Assembly (NCBI GenBank): GCA_028287545.1
Contig: JAQBPL010000135.1
Span: forward strand, 1-15,376
DNA from: Vulcanimicrobiota bacterium
GTDB lineage: Bacteria > Eremiobacterota > Eremiobacteria > Baltobacterales > Baltobacteraceae
DNA: 15,376 nucleotides
Direction: 5' to 3'
In this document: piece after piece, positions 8,842-15,376 of the stretch
How the letters are laid out: each line of letters starts with the position of its first letter
Numbering within the stretch: the stretch's first letter is position 1
Notes under the pieces: model-generated
Told to the model about the DNA's origin: nothing
What the model saw: only the letters and a program-made list of their open reading frames with translations
Database searches by the model: none
Position numbers and translations under genes: made by a program

Positions 8842-11562
8842 ATGAAGACACGAATCGTGGCGGGTGAAGGAGTGAAGCGCCTAGGTTTTGCCGTTCTCGC
8901 GAGCATGCTGCTCGTTCCGTGCGCCGCCGGCGCGGAAGGCGCTCCGGCGCCTGCCGCGAGCGCGCCCGCGGCAGAGGATCCGAACGCGCCGGTTCGAGCG
9001 ACGCTCGCGAACGGCATGCGCGTGATCATCCTGCGCAACCGGCTCGCGCCGGTCGCGACGACGATGATCTCGTACGGCGTCGGCTCCGACGACGACACGA
9101 TGCCGGGGATCGCGCACGCGACCGAACACATGCTCTTCCGCGGGACGAGGACGGTCTCAGCCGGTCAACTCGCCGACATCGCGGCGCGCATGGGCGCGGA
9201 ATACAACGCGATGACGACGTTTCAATACACGCTGTACTACTACAAGCTGCCGTCGTCGTACGTCGACCTGGCGCTGCACATCGAAGCCGATCGGATGAAC
9301 AACGCGGTGATTCGCGCCGCCGACTGGGCGACCGAGCGCGGCGCGATCGAACAGGAGATCCGCGCGCAGGAGAGCGCGCCCGCGTACGCGATCGGACAGA
9401 AGCTCAAGCAGACCTTTTTCGCCGGGACGCCGATGGCCACGGCGTCGGGCGGCACCGTGCCGAGCTTCGAGAAGATGACCGCGGACGACATTCGCGCCTT
9501 CTATCGCGCCTGGTACAAGCCCAGCAACGCGACCCTCATCGTCGCCGGCGACATCGATCCGCAGCAGACGCTGGCGCACATCCACGAGCAGTTCGACGCG
9601 ATTCCCGACGGCACGCTGCCCGTGCGGGCGCCGATCGACGTTCCGCCGCTGACGAGCTCGACGGTCGAGTCGTCGATCGACTTCCCGATCGGTTTCGGCG
9701 TGCTCGGCTACCGGAGTCCGGGCACGAACGCGAGCGACTACGCCGCCTCAGTGGTGCTCGCCAAAGTGTTCGAGAGCGGGCGCGGCGCGCTGGCCGATCT
9801 CGTTGCGTCGGGCAAGGCGCTCTCCGTCGTCAACTTCGCCAACGCGTTTCCCGAGATCGGGGCCGACTTTCTGATGGCGATTCCGGCGCGCGGCGGCACG
9901 CCGCAGTCCGCGCAGGCTGCCGTGTCGGCAGTGCTCGATACCTATCGTACCGGCGGCGTGCCGCCCGAGCTGATCGATGCTGCGAAGGTGCGCCTGCTCA
10001 GCGCGCAAGCGTACCGGCAAGCCTCCATCACGGGACTGGGCTTCGCCTGGGCGGAAGCGAACGCGCAGCATCGCACCTCACCCGATGCGGCGTATGACGC
10101 CATCGCCGCGGTGACGCCCGACGACGTCAACCGCGTGCTGCGCACGTACTTCACCGACGATCACCGCCTGGCGATCGTCATCACGCCGAAACCGTCGAGC
10201 ACGATGCCCAAGGTCGATCCAAACGCCGGCGTCGAGCGCGTCGGCTACACGCCGACGGTGCACGAAGCGCTGCCGGCTTGGGCGCAAGCAGCGCTCAAGG
10301 CGCCGCTCCACGCTCCGGCCGACGGGGCGGCCACCGCTTCGGTCAGGCTGCCGAACGGCATCCGATACTCAGCGCGTCGCGAGACGACCGCGCCGACGGT
10401 CGTGGTGCGCGGCATCGTCCGCACCAGTCCCGCGCTCTACGAGCCGAAGGGCAAGGACGGCGTCAGCCTGATCCTCGCCGAGCTCATGCCGTGGGGAACG
10501 GCCTCGCTCGACCGCAAGGCGTACGAGGCGCAGTTCGACGCGATCGCGGGCAGCGCGACGCTCGGCACCGCGTTCAGCATCACCGTGCAGGCGAAGGATT
10601 TCGAACGCGGGATGGAGCTGCTGGCCGACGGCATGCTGCGGCCCGCGCTCCCTGCGGACGGCTTCAACGTCGTCAAAGCCGCGACGCTGCAGTCGGTCGC
10701 CGTCAGCAACAGACTGCCGAAGACGAAAGCCGAGCTCGCGCAGCGGCTGGCGATGTATCCGCCCGGCGATCCGCATCGACGCGACGTCACCGAGAAGACG
10801 GTCGCGGCGGTGACGCTCGACGACGTGAAGCGCTACTACCGCTCTTCGTACCGGCCGGACGAGACGACGCTGTCGATCGTCGGCGACGTCGCGCCGGCGC
10901 GCGTCGCGGCGGCGATGAAGACCTACTTCGGCGGATGGAAAAATGTGGGCAAACCACCGACCTTCCTGTACCCGCGCCCCAAACAGAAGGTCGACCCGGC
11001 CAAAACCGTCGTCGTCAAATCCCCGACCAACGCGCAGTCGGAAGTGCGGCTTACGCAGCTGTTCCGCATGTCGCGCGCGGACGCCGACTACGTGCCGCTC
11101 CTTTTGGCGAACACGATGCTCTCGGGCGAAGGGACGGGCTCGCTGCTCTTCGAGGAGCTGCGCACGCGGCGCGGCTACGTGTACACGGCCGACTCGAACT
11201 TCCACGTCGATCTCAACGGGGCCGAGTTCAGCGTCTCGTTCGCGAGCGATCCGAAAAACGTGTCGAAGGCGAATGCGGCGGTCGTCGCGATGATCAAGCG
11301 CTTGCAGACGCACCCGCTCGCCGAGGTCGAGCTGCAGCGCGCCAAAGCCCTGTTGCTCGCGCAGCGCGTCCTGCCGCTCGACTCGTATGCGGGCGTGGCC
11401 GCCGACATGCTCAGCGGCGTGGAGGAGGGCTTCGAGAACACCGGCAGCGAGCAATGGTTCTGGACGGCACTCCTGCGCACGACGCCCGCCCAGCTGGAGC
11501 ACGCGCTGCGCCGAGTCGACCCAGCCCGCTTCACCCGCGTAATCGTCGAACCCGGCACCTAA
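8842..11562 (+). CDS. Exported M16-family zinc peptidase, two-domain single chain
   Basis: 906 aa with a signal peptide: KR at 12-13, a hydrophobic core at about 14-27 and a likely cut after AAGA (28-31), so periplasmic or outer-membrane associated. The first M16 half has the inverted zinc motif HATEH (92-96) with E95 as the catalytic base, and ERGAIEQE (165-172) with E172 as the likely third zinc ligand, 76 residues after H96 as in pitrilysin-type enzymes. The second half lacks HxxEH, as usual, but keeps the R...Y motif (LRTRRGYVY, about 773-781) that helps bind substrate. Both halves in one chain make it self-sufficient. Other bacteria split them into two genes. The ATG at 8842 is used; a GTG at 8872 would give a more classical signal peptide starting KRLGFAVL. 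Both have purine-rich sequence directly upstream. Substrate unknown. Confidence 0.9.
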   Translation: MKTRIVAGEGVKRLGFAVLASMLLVPCAAGAEGAPAPAASAPAAEDPNAPVRATLANGMRVIILRNRLAPVATTMISYGVGSDDDTMPGIAHATEHMLFRGTRTVSAGQLADIAARMGAEYNAMTTFQYTLYYYKLPSSYVDLALHIEADRMNNAVIRAADWATERGAIEQEIRAQESAPAYAIGQKLKQTFFAGTPMATASGGTVPSFEKMTADDIRAFYRAWYKPSNATLIVAGDIDPQQTLAHIHEQFDAIPDGTLPVRAPIDVPPLTSSTVESSIDFPIGFGVLGYRSPGTNASDYAASVVLAKVFESGRGALADLVASGKALSVVNFANAFPEIGADFLMAIPARGGTPQSAQAAVSAVLDTYRTGGVPPELIDAAKVRLLSAQAYRQASITGLGFAWAEANAQHRTSPDAAYDAIAAVTPDDVNRVLRTYFTDDHRLAIVITPKPSSTMPKVDPNAGVERVGYTPTVHEALPAWAQAALKAPLHAPADGAATASVRLPNGIRYSARRETTAPTVVVRGIVRTSPALYEPKGKDGVSLILAELMPWGTASLDRKAYEAQFDAIAGSATLGTAFSITVQAKDFERGMELLADGMLRPALPADGFNVVKAATLQSVAVSNRLPKTKAELAQRLAMYPPGDPHRRDVTEKTVAAVTLDDVKRYYRSSYRPDETTLSIVGDVAPARVAAAMKTYFGGWKNVGKPPTFLYPRPKQKVDPAKTVVVKSPTNAQSEVRLTQLFRMSRADADYVPLLLANTMLSGEGTGSLLFEELRTRRGYVYTADSNFHVDLNGAEFSVSFASDPKNVSKANAAVVAMIKRLQTHPLAEVELQRAKALLLAQRVLPLDSYAGVAADMLSGVEEGFENTGSEQWFWTALLRTTPAQLEHALRRVDPARFTRVIVEPGT

Positions 11563-11574
11563 GCCCCCATCGCC

Positions 11575-11614
11575 GTCACCCTGAGCTTCATGTCACCCTG
11601 AGCTTGTCGAAGGG
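11575..11614. repeat. REP-like palindromic repeat, second arm type
   Basis: Lies between the stops of the M16 gene and the minus-strand orphan gene and runs into the latter. A half copy GTCACCCTGAGCTTCAT (11575-11591) is followed by a second unit at 11592-11614: GTCACCCT, then the centre GAGCTTGTCGA, then AGGG. The CCCT/AGGG arms are a perfect 4-bp match; the right arm has lost the GTG expected from the left arm. The 19-base unit from CCCT to AGGG matches a REP-type palindrome I recall as widespread in bacterial genomes. The centre is identical to that of the repeat at 7842-7868. Confidence 0.75.
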
Positions 11615-12216
11615 CCCTCGGCGCTGCGCTTTCGCCGTACTTGAACTTCCGGCCGCGGCGGCAAATAGTTCGCCCAAACCGTCGCGTATGCCGAGTCGAA
11701 CTCGACCAAATCAATCGCGTCGTAGGCGATTTTCGTCGCCCGATCGTCCCATTCTCCGCCCGCACCGAAGTAGTGGATCCACACGTTCTTGCGGCTGCAG
11801 GCGAGGACCGGGCCGACGAACATCTCACGATACGCGGTTGCCGGCCGAGGATCTTGCCCAGCGGCGTGAACGATCGCGAAGCGCCCTGTTTCACGCAGCG
11901 ACGAGAACAGCGTCTCAAATGACGTGAAATCGACCGGTTCGCGAAGGTCCAGGCGATCGGTGATCCCCTCGCCGTGCAGTATTCGCCCGATGATCTTCTC
12001 CGACGGCCGCACCGCGGTCAGGCGACCCACGGGCACCACGCTAACACCGTCGACGATGAAATCCCGCACGTCTCGCAAGACGAGAAACGGACCAACATCA
12101 ATGGGGATTCCGTCCCGCCGACCGGCCAAGGCGGTCCTGATCCCAACCTCGGTGCGCTCCGCGAGCGCATTCCGAAGGTCCGCAAAGGCTCGTTCGCGTG
12201 CCCGTTTCTTCACCAC
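11593..12216 (-). CDS. Hypothetical protein with a REP-derived C-terminus
   Basis: About 207 aa from the GTG at 12216; I do not recognise a named family. The stretch from the conserved-looking LRNALAERTEVGIRTAL through DVRDFIVDGVSVVPVGRLTAV alternates like a small beta-barrel and resembles uncharacterised proteins with an Sm-like or PRC-like barrel, but this is a guess. No signal peptide, membrane segment or catalytic motif is seen. The last residues GPSTSSG and the stop are encoded by the REP-like repeat at 11592-11614, so the C-terminus is repeat-derived. The start is uncertain: the frame stays open to 12549, inside the exporter gene, with other candidate starts at TTG 12333 and GTG 12357, and none has a clear ribosome site. 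The sequence looks less GC-rich than its neighbours, which hints at separate origin. It diverges from the MFS gene. Confidence 0.6.
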   Translation of the reverse strand: MVKKRARERAFADLRNALAERTEVGIRTALAGRRDGIPIDVGPFLVLRDVRDFIVDGVSVVPVGRLTAVRPSEKIIGRILHGEGITDRLDLREPVDFTSFETLFSSLRETGRFAIVHAAGQDPRPATAYREMFVGPVLACSRKNVWIHYFGAGGEWDDRATKIAYDAIDLVEFDSAYATVWANYLPPRPEVQVRRKRSAEGPSTSSG

Positions 12217-12364
12217 GCATACTAGCGTTGTGGCCGCCGCTCGGCCCTGCTGCGGAGGAAGCTCGGCGCGGCCATGGGTTGCCCCGGATCCGATGCAAGC
12301 GTCGAAACCGACCTCCGTCGACGTGTAGTCCAAGCCGTCGTGCGACCATCGACGCACGGCAACT

Positions 12365-13921
12365 ATGGCGACTGAACTCGGCAAAGACCGCGACGTGAGC
12401 GAGAGCGGGACCCGGCTGATCCTGATCACCCTCGGGATCATCGCAGCGACGCTCATGCAAACCCTCGACTCGACGATCGTGAACGTCGCGCTTCCGACGA
12501 TCCAGGGCAACCTCGGCGCAACGCAGGACGAAGGCGCCTGGGTCGTCACGGGCTACATCATCTCGGCGGTCATCGTGATCCCCATGACGCCGTGGCTGCA
12601 GGCTCGGTTCGGGCGGCGGCAATACTACTCGGTCGCGATCGTCGGCTTCACGCTCGCCTCGATCTTGTGCGGCATCGCCGGTTCGATCAACGAATTGATC
12701 ATCTTCCGCGTCATCCAAGGGCTGTTCGGCGGGGGCTTGGTTGCGACCGGACAGGCCGCCCTGCGCGACACGTTTCCGCCGCGCATGCTCGGCGCTTCTC
12801 AAGCGGTGTTCGCGCTCGGGGCGCTCGTCGGCCCGTCGGTCGGCCCGACCGTCGGTGGCTGGCTCACCGACAACTACTCGTGGAACTGGATCTTCTTCAT
12901 CAACGTCGTGCCGGGGATCGTCGCGACGGTCATCGTCCTGACGATGATGCGCAATCCCACCGATCCGAAGCCGCTCGCCATCGACGGCGTGGGCCTCGCG
13001 CTGCTCGCGACAGGCCTGGGTTCGCTGCAGTACATCCTTGACGAAGGTCAGCGCAACGACTGGTTCTCCGATCCGGTAATCCGCTTCTTCACCTTCACCA
13101 CCGTCACCGGCATCGGCGCGTTCATCTGGTGGGAGCTGTTCGGCGCGAAGCGGCCGCTGGTCGATCTGCGAGTGTTCAAATATCGAGCGATCGCCGCCGG
13201 CAGCGCGCTCGGGTTCGCGATCGGAGCGGTCCTCTACGGCGCGACCGTCATCCTTCCGCAGTACGTGCAAGGCATACTCGGTTTCACCGCGACGCTCTCC
13301 GGCGAGCTGATCTTCGTGCGTGCGATTTTTATCGCGCTGCTGACGCCGTTCATCGCTCGGATCGCCGGAAGCGGGAAGATCGATACGCGCATCTTGCTCG
13401 TCCTCGGCTTCTCGCTGGTCGGGGCGAGCCAGATCTGGCTCGGCAACATCACGACCTCGCAAAACGACTTCAACTCGCTGCTCGGGCCGGCGATCATGGC
13501 GGGGGTCGGCCTTGCGATGCTGTTCGTGCCGATCTCGATCGCGGTGCTCAGCGCGATTCCGCCGAGCGCGGTGCCGAAGGCGACATCGTTCCAGGCGCTC
13601 TCATTGCAGCTCGGCGGTTCGTTCTCGACGGCGGCGCTCATCACGCTGCTCGCCCGCCGCGGCGCCTTCCATCAAGCGATGCTGGCGCAGACCGCGACGC
13701 CGGCGAACCCGGCGCTCCAACTGCTGCAGCAGCAGCTCCACAGCACGACAGGCGCGTTGGCAAACGTCTACGGGCTCATCCAGCAGCAGGCGACCGTCAT
13801 GGCCTACGCCGACGCGCAATGGGCGCTCGGCGCGCTCACGTTCTTCCTGCTGCCGCTCGTCTTCGTGCTGCCGCGCCGCCGCAAAGGCACCGCGGCCCCG
13901 ACCCACATCCCCGTGGAGTAG
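12365..13921 (+). CDS. MFS multidrug exporter, DHA2 (EmrB/QacA) family
   Basis: 518 aa with about 14 predicted membrane segments, the DHA2 size. The first helix carries LDSTIVNVALPTI (about residues 36-48), the DHA2 motif in helix 1. GAWVVTGYIIS and ARFGRRQYY form the loop 2-3 region, and ALGALVGPSVGPTVGGWLTD is the antiporter motif C in helix 5, followed by WNWIFFINVVPG. Such proteins expel toxic or lipophilic compounds in exchange for protons across the inner membrane. EmrB-type members often work with an EmrA/HlyD adaptor and an outer-membrane channel; neither is encoded in this window. The ATG at 12365 has no good ribosome site; a GTG at 12395 is an alternative. The 148-base gap to the divergent orphan gene must hold its promoter, but I see no clear -35/-10 pair or operator. 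Substrate not predictable. Confidence 0.92.
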   Translation: MATELGKDRDVSESGTRLILITLGIIAATLMQTLDSTIVNVALPTIQGNLGATQDEGAWVVTGYIISAVIVIPMTPWLQARFGRRQYYSVAIVGFTLASILCGIAGSINELIIFRVIQGLFGGGLVATGQAALRDTFPPRMLGASQAVFALGALVGPSVGPTVGGWLTDNYSWNWIFFINVVPGIVATVIVLTMMRNPTDPKPLAIDGVGLALLATGLGSLQYILDEGQRNDWFSDPVIRFFTFTTVTGIGAFIWWELFGAKRPLVDLRVFKYRAIAAGSALGFAIGAVLYGATVILPQYVQGILGFTATLSGELIFVRAIFIALLTPFIARIAGSGKIDTRILLVLGFSLVGASQIWLGNITTSQNDFNSLLGPAIMAGVGLAMLFVPISIAVLSAIPPSAVPKATSFQALSLQLGGSFSTAALITLLARRGAFHQAMLAQTATPANPALQLLQQQLHSTTGALANVYGLIQQQATVMAYADAQWALGALTFFLLPLVFVLPRRRKGTAAPTHIPVE

Positions 13922-13958
13922 GGTTCGGCTAGCGCCGAACCCGTCGCCCTTCGGGCGA
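13921..13958. terminator. Tandem hairpins after the exporter gene, putative terminator
   Basis: A perfect 9-bp stem GGGTTCGGC (13921-13929) / GCCGAACCC (13934-13942) with loop TAGC begins at the last base of the exporter stop codon. A second 6-bp hairpin TCGCCC (13944-13949) / GGGCGA (13953-13958) with a three-base loop follows directly. No T-run is present on either strand, so factor-independent termination is not assured. The position between convergent genes fits a bidirectional transcription end or an mRNA-protecting structure. Confidence 0.5.
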
Positions 13959-13998
13959 ATCCTACGGGCGGCGTGCTTGCCGATGGCACGTTAACGAA

Positions 13999-14265
13999 TT
14001 AGCCGGTGGCTTCGGCGCGTAGGCCGTAGGTTTTTTCGAGGTACGGGATGATGTCGTCGTCGTCGTCGAGGACGACGTCGCCGTCGACCAGGACCGGGAT
14101 CGAGGTCTGGCCGGATACCCGCTTCACCTCGCCGCGTTCTGCGTGCGAGCGCGGGACGTTGACCGTCTTGTAGTCCAGCAGCAGATCCGTCATCTTCGAA
14201 CGCACTCGCGCGCAGTACCCGCACCATTCGGCCTGGTACAGGACCATGTCAGTTTGTCGACCCAT
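13999..14265 (-). CDS. Small glutaredoxin / glutathione S-transferase N-domain-like protein
   Basis: 88 aa from ATG 14265, or 82 aa from ATG 14247; AGAAGAA just before 14265 favours the longer form slightly. The core is a complete thioredoxin-fold minimal unit: LYQAEWCGYCARVR with the dithiol CGYC, a beta strand in DYKTVNVP, the cis-proline loop TSIPVLVDG, and a final helix in IIPYLEKTYG. This is the size and layout of a monomeric glutaredoxin, cytoplasmic, likely reducing disulfides or glutathione mixed disulfides. The VLDDDDDIIPYLEKTYG segment is more like the N-terminal domain of glutathione S-transferases (VLxDSxxIxxYLE), but no helical GST C-domain follows. Five aspartates in a row come from a GAC triplet run (see findings). 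The frame continues upstream, but that is a shadow of the TonB-like gene. Confidence 0.85.
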   Translation of the reverse strand: MGRQTDMVLYQAEWCGYCARVRSKMTDLLLDYKTVNVPRSHAERGEVKRVSGQTSIPVLVDGDVVLDDDDDIIPYLEKTYGLRAEATG

Positions 14266-14344
14266 TTCTTCTCGTACAAGGACAATTTCTAGAGAAAAAG
14301 GTTGCGCCTGCGCCGTCGTCGGATTCCCCGGAGACTGTAGAGCA

Positions 14345-15085
14345 ATGGTCAACCGCGCCTTTCCCCCTCGGCGTGACCGTACCGCGATCGTGCTCTCGAT
14401 CGCCCTCCATTGCTGCGTCCTGGCTTTTGCGGCGACCATTGCCGTGCCGACGTTTAGCCCCGACGTACAAGACGAGCGGACCCTGCTCGTCGGCATCATC
14501 CGGATCGAGCACCGCACGCCGCCCCGGGTCGCCCACGTTCGCCCGGCGCCGCTCCCGCGGCCCGCGACGGCGCGGCCGGTTGCTCCGCCGGTCCTCCAGG
14601 TCGCGCGCTCCGTCTCGCGGGCCGCACGGGCCCTGGTCGTCCCCGCGGAGCGACGGTTCACCGCGCACTCGGCCCAGGCTCCGGCGAAGCCCGCGCGCCC
14701 AATCGCTCCGAGGCCGGTCGTGGTCGCCGCCGCCGATGCGCATCCGCTCGTGGCCGCCAGCGCGGCGCCGACCCCGCTCCCGACCGCGACGCCCGCGCCC
14801 GTCGCCGCGGTCCCGCGCGAACCGGGGATCGGCAACTTCGGCGAGGACTATCCCGCCAAGGTGGACCCGCAATCGCGCGGCGGGCTCTTCGCGGGGATCA
14901 GCGATGCCGTGCAGCTGCGCGTGATGGTCGACGAGAGCGGACACGTCGTCGGGATCGAATTCGTCCGCGCTCCGGCCGACCCCGCGATGGCGCAAGAACT
15001 CCGCAACCGTCTGCTCGCAGCCCGCTTCATCCCCGCGGTCTGCAACGGGCTACGCTGCGCGGGAACGGTACCGCTGCATAACTGA
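14345..15085 (+). CDS. TonB-like energy-transducing protein
   Basis: 246 aa with TonB layout. Basic residues (R9, R10, R12) precede a single membrane segment at about 13-33. A long proline/alanine-rich periplasmic spacer follows (about 50-180). The C-terminal TonB-type domain (about 190-246) contains VQLRVMVDESGHVVGIEFVRAP, then LLAARFIPAVCNGLRC, matching the family pattern of strand, helix and F-x-PA-x-x-x-G. TonB proteins pass energy from an ExbB/ExbD motor to outer-membrane transporters; neither ExbBD nor a receptor is encoded here. Many TonB-domain proteins outside Proteobacteria have other envelope roles, so the function is open. Start chosen at ATG 14345, directly before the basic segment, with GGAG at 14330-14333 (11 bases away). 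The frame is open upstream to 14246, overlapping the glutaredoxin gene. A pair of cysteines near the end could form a periplasmic disulfide. Confidence 0.82.
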   Translation: MVNRAFPPRRDRTAIVLSIALHCCVLAFAATIAVPTFSPDVQDERTLLVGIIRIEHRTPPRVAHVRPAPLPRPATARPVAPPVLQVARSVSRAARALVVPAERRFTAHSAQAPAKPARPIAPRPVVVAAADAHPLVAASAAPTPLPTATPAPVAAVPREPGIGNFGEDYPAKVDPQSRGGLFAGISDAVQLRVMVDESGHVVGIEFVRAPADPAMAQELRNRLLAARFIPAVCNGLRCAGTVPLHN

Positions 15086-15113
15086 AAAAGCCCGCCGAGG
15101 GGGCGGGCTCTTT
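15085..15113. terminator. Bidirectional intrinsic terminator
   Basis: Stem AGCCCGCC (15089-15096) / GGCGGGCT (15102-15109), a perfect 8 bp, with loop GAGGG. A run of A precedes it (15085-15089) and CTTTC follows, so on either strand a GC-rich hairpin is followed by a T-rich tail (stronger on the minus strand). It starts at the TonB-like gene's stop codon and lies before the convergent minus-strand gene's end, so it can serve both. Confidence 0.85.
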
Positions 15114-15133
15114 CGACCGGCGCACGGTGAGCG

Positions 15134-15376
15134 TCAGTGTTTTTCGATGTCGAACGGAAGGCCAAGTTCGCCGGCCATCTTCTGCAGGCCGTCCCACACC
15201 TTCACGTGGACCGGGACGCCGTGCTCGCGGTTGTAGGCCGTCTTCTCGAATTCGATCTCGCCCGCGACGTAGATGCGGTCCTGGCCCGGCGCCTTCGCTG
15301 AATCCTTGAACGCGCGCAGCTCGGTGTCCATGTCGGCTTTGAACTGCTCGGGATCGCGGAAGCCGTCGATCTTGAA
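15134..15376 (-). CDS. Ldh2-family (malate/L-lactate/ureidoglycolate-type) dehydrogenase, C-terminal fragment
   Basis: The last 80 residues of a gene that enters from the right edge. The segment FKIDGFRDPEQFKADMDTEL, then APGQDRIYVAGEIEFEKTAYNREHGVPV and a final helix with LGLPFD, matches the C-terminal end of the NAD(P)-dependent Ldh2/malate dehydrogenase family (YlbC, ComC, ALLD types). In this family a helix with an E/D-x-F-K pattern is followed by a PG...(V/L).PGE motif and a short closing helix. These enzymes reduce or oxidise 2-oxo/2-hydroxy acids. Substrate class cannot be read from the tail. An internal ATG at 15331 is not the start, since the conserved sequence continues upstream of it to the window edge. 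The gene shares the terminator at 15085-15113 with the convergent TonB-like gene. Confidence 0.75.
   Translation of the reverse strand, partial: FKIDGFRDPEQFKADMDTELRAFKDSAKAPGQDRIYVAGEIEFEKTAYNREHGVPVHVKVWDGLQKMAGELGLPFDIEKH

Noticed and set aside
11641..12328. Two plus-strand open frames (93 and 134 aa) opposite the orphan gene
   Set aside because: Sequences look non-protein-like and no ribosome site was seen; the minus-strand frame is longer and has a more natural amino-acid make-up.
12098..13462. Minus-strand open frame of 454 aa opposite the MFS exporter and overlapping the orphan gene
   Set aside because: Highly charged, repetitive antisense translation of a membrane protein gene, with no domain; the plus-strand exporter explains the region.
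14248..14344. Promoter pair in the AT-richer gap between the glutaredoxin and TonB-like genes (e.g. TTGTCG at 14254 with TACAAG at 14275)
   Set aside because: Spacing is 15 bases and matches are weak; promoters must lie near here, but none can be placed with confidence.
14248..14995. Minus-strand extension of the glutaredoxin frame up to 14835 and another frame to 14995
   Set aside because: The extension is Ala/Gly/Arg/Thr-rich shadow of the TonB-like gene; the glutaredoxin fold is complete from residue ~1 of the short form.

Overview
This is a GC-rich, gene-dense bacterial chromosomal segment. Its centre is a six-gene tetrapyrrole operon on the + strand (143-7790). Heme precursors are made by the C5 (glutamyl-tRNA) route. 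The TonB-like protein and the exported M16 peptidase suggest a diderm (Gram-negative-type) cell. The fusion pattern, GC content and gene mix remind me of Candidatus Eremiobacterota (WPS-2) or a similar little-cultured phylum, but that is an impression and not something the sequence proves. I saw no rRNA, tRNA, CRISPR array, insertion sequence or phage gene.

Layout. (1) 1-123, minus: the N-terminus of a membrane glycosyltransferase, diverging from the operon across only 19 bases. (2) 143-7790, plus: sirC-hemC-short hemD fusion, hemB, a mobA-like nucleotidyltransferase, hemL, hemA and a cobA-hemD fusion, with each stop overlapping the next start. (3) 7824-7890: a palindromic REP-like repeat. 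(4) 7904-8794 and 8842-11562, plus: a DUF92/VTE6-family membrane protein and an exported two-domain M16 zinc peptidase. (5) 11575-11614: a second REP-like repeat with the same core and plan as the first but different arms, overlapping the end of a minus-strand orphan gene (11593-12216). (6) 12365-13921, plus: a DHA2/EmrB-type MFS exporter. (7) 13999-14265, minus: a small glutaredoxin-like protein. (8) 14345-15085, plus: a TonB-like protein, closed by a clear bidirectional terminator. (9) 15134-15376, minus: the C-terminal end of an Ldh2/malate dehydrogenase-family oxidoreductase that enters from the right edge.

How the operon works. HemA reduces glutamyl-tRNA to glutamate-1-semialdehyde and HemL converts this to 5-aminolevulinate. 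HemB makes porphobilinogen and the HemC domain makes hydroxymethylbilane. The HemD domain of the last gene closes the ring to uroporphyrinogen III. Its fused CobA domain methylates this to precorrin-2, and the SirC domain of the first gene can oxidise that to sirohydrochlorin, the branch to siroheme and other modified tetrapyrroles. No SirB, HemE or ferrochelatase gene is present here, so the final product cannot be read from this window.

Most notable points: the first gene carries an extra, shortened HemD-like domain although a full HemD lies downstream; CysG-type activities are split between the first and last genes; a MobA-like gene sits inside the operon; HemA has TCGR where TCNR is usual; and two REP-like repeats share one core and layout but have different arms, one of them supplying the C-terminus of a gene.
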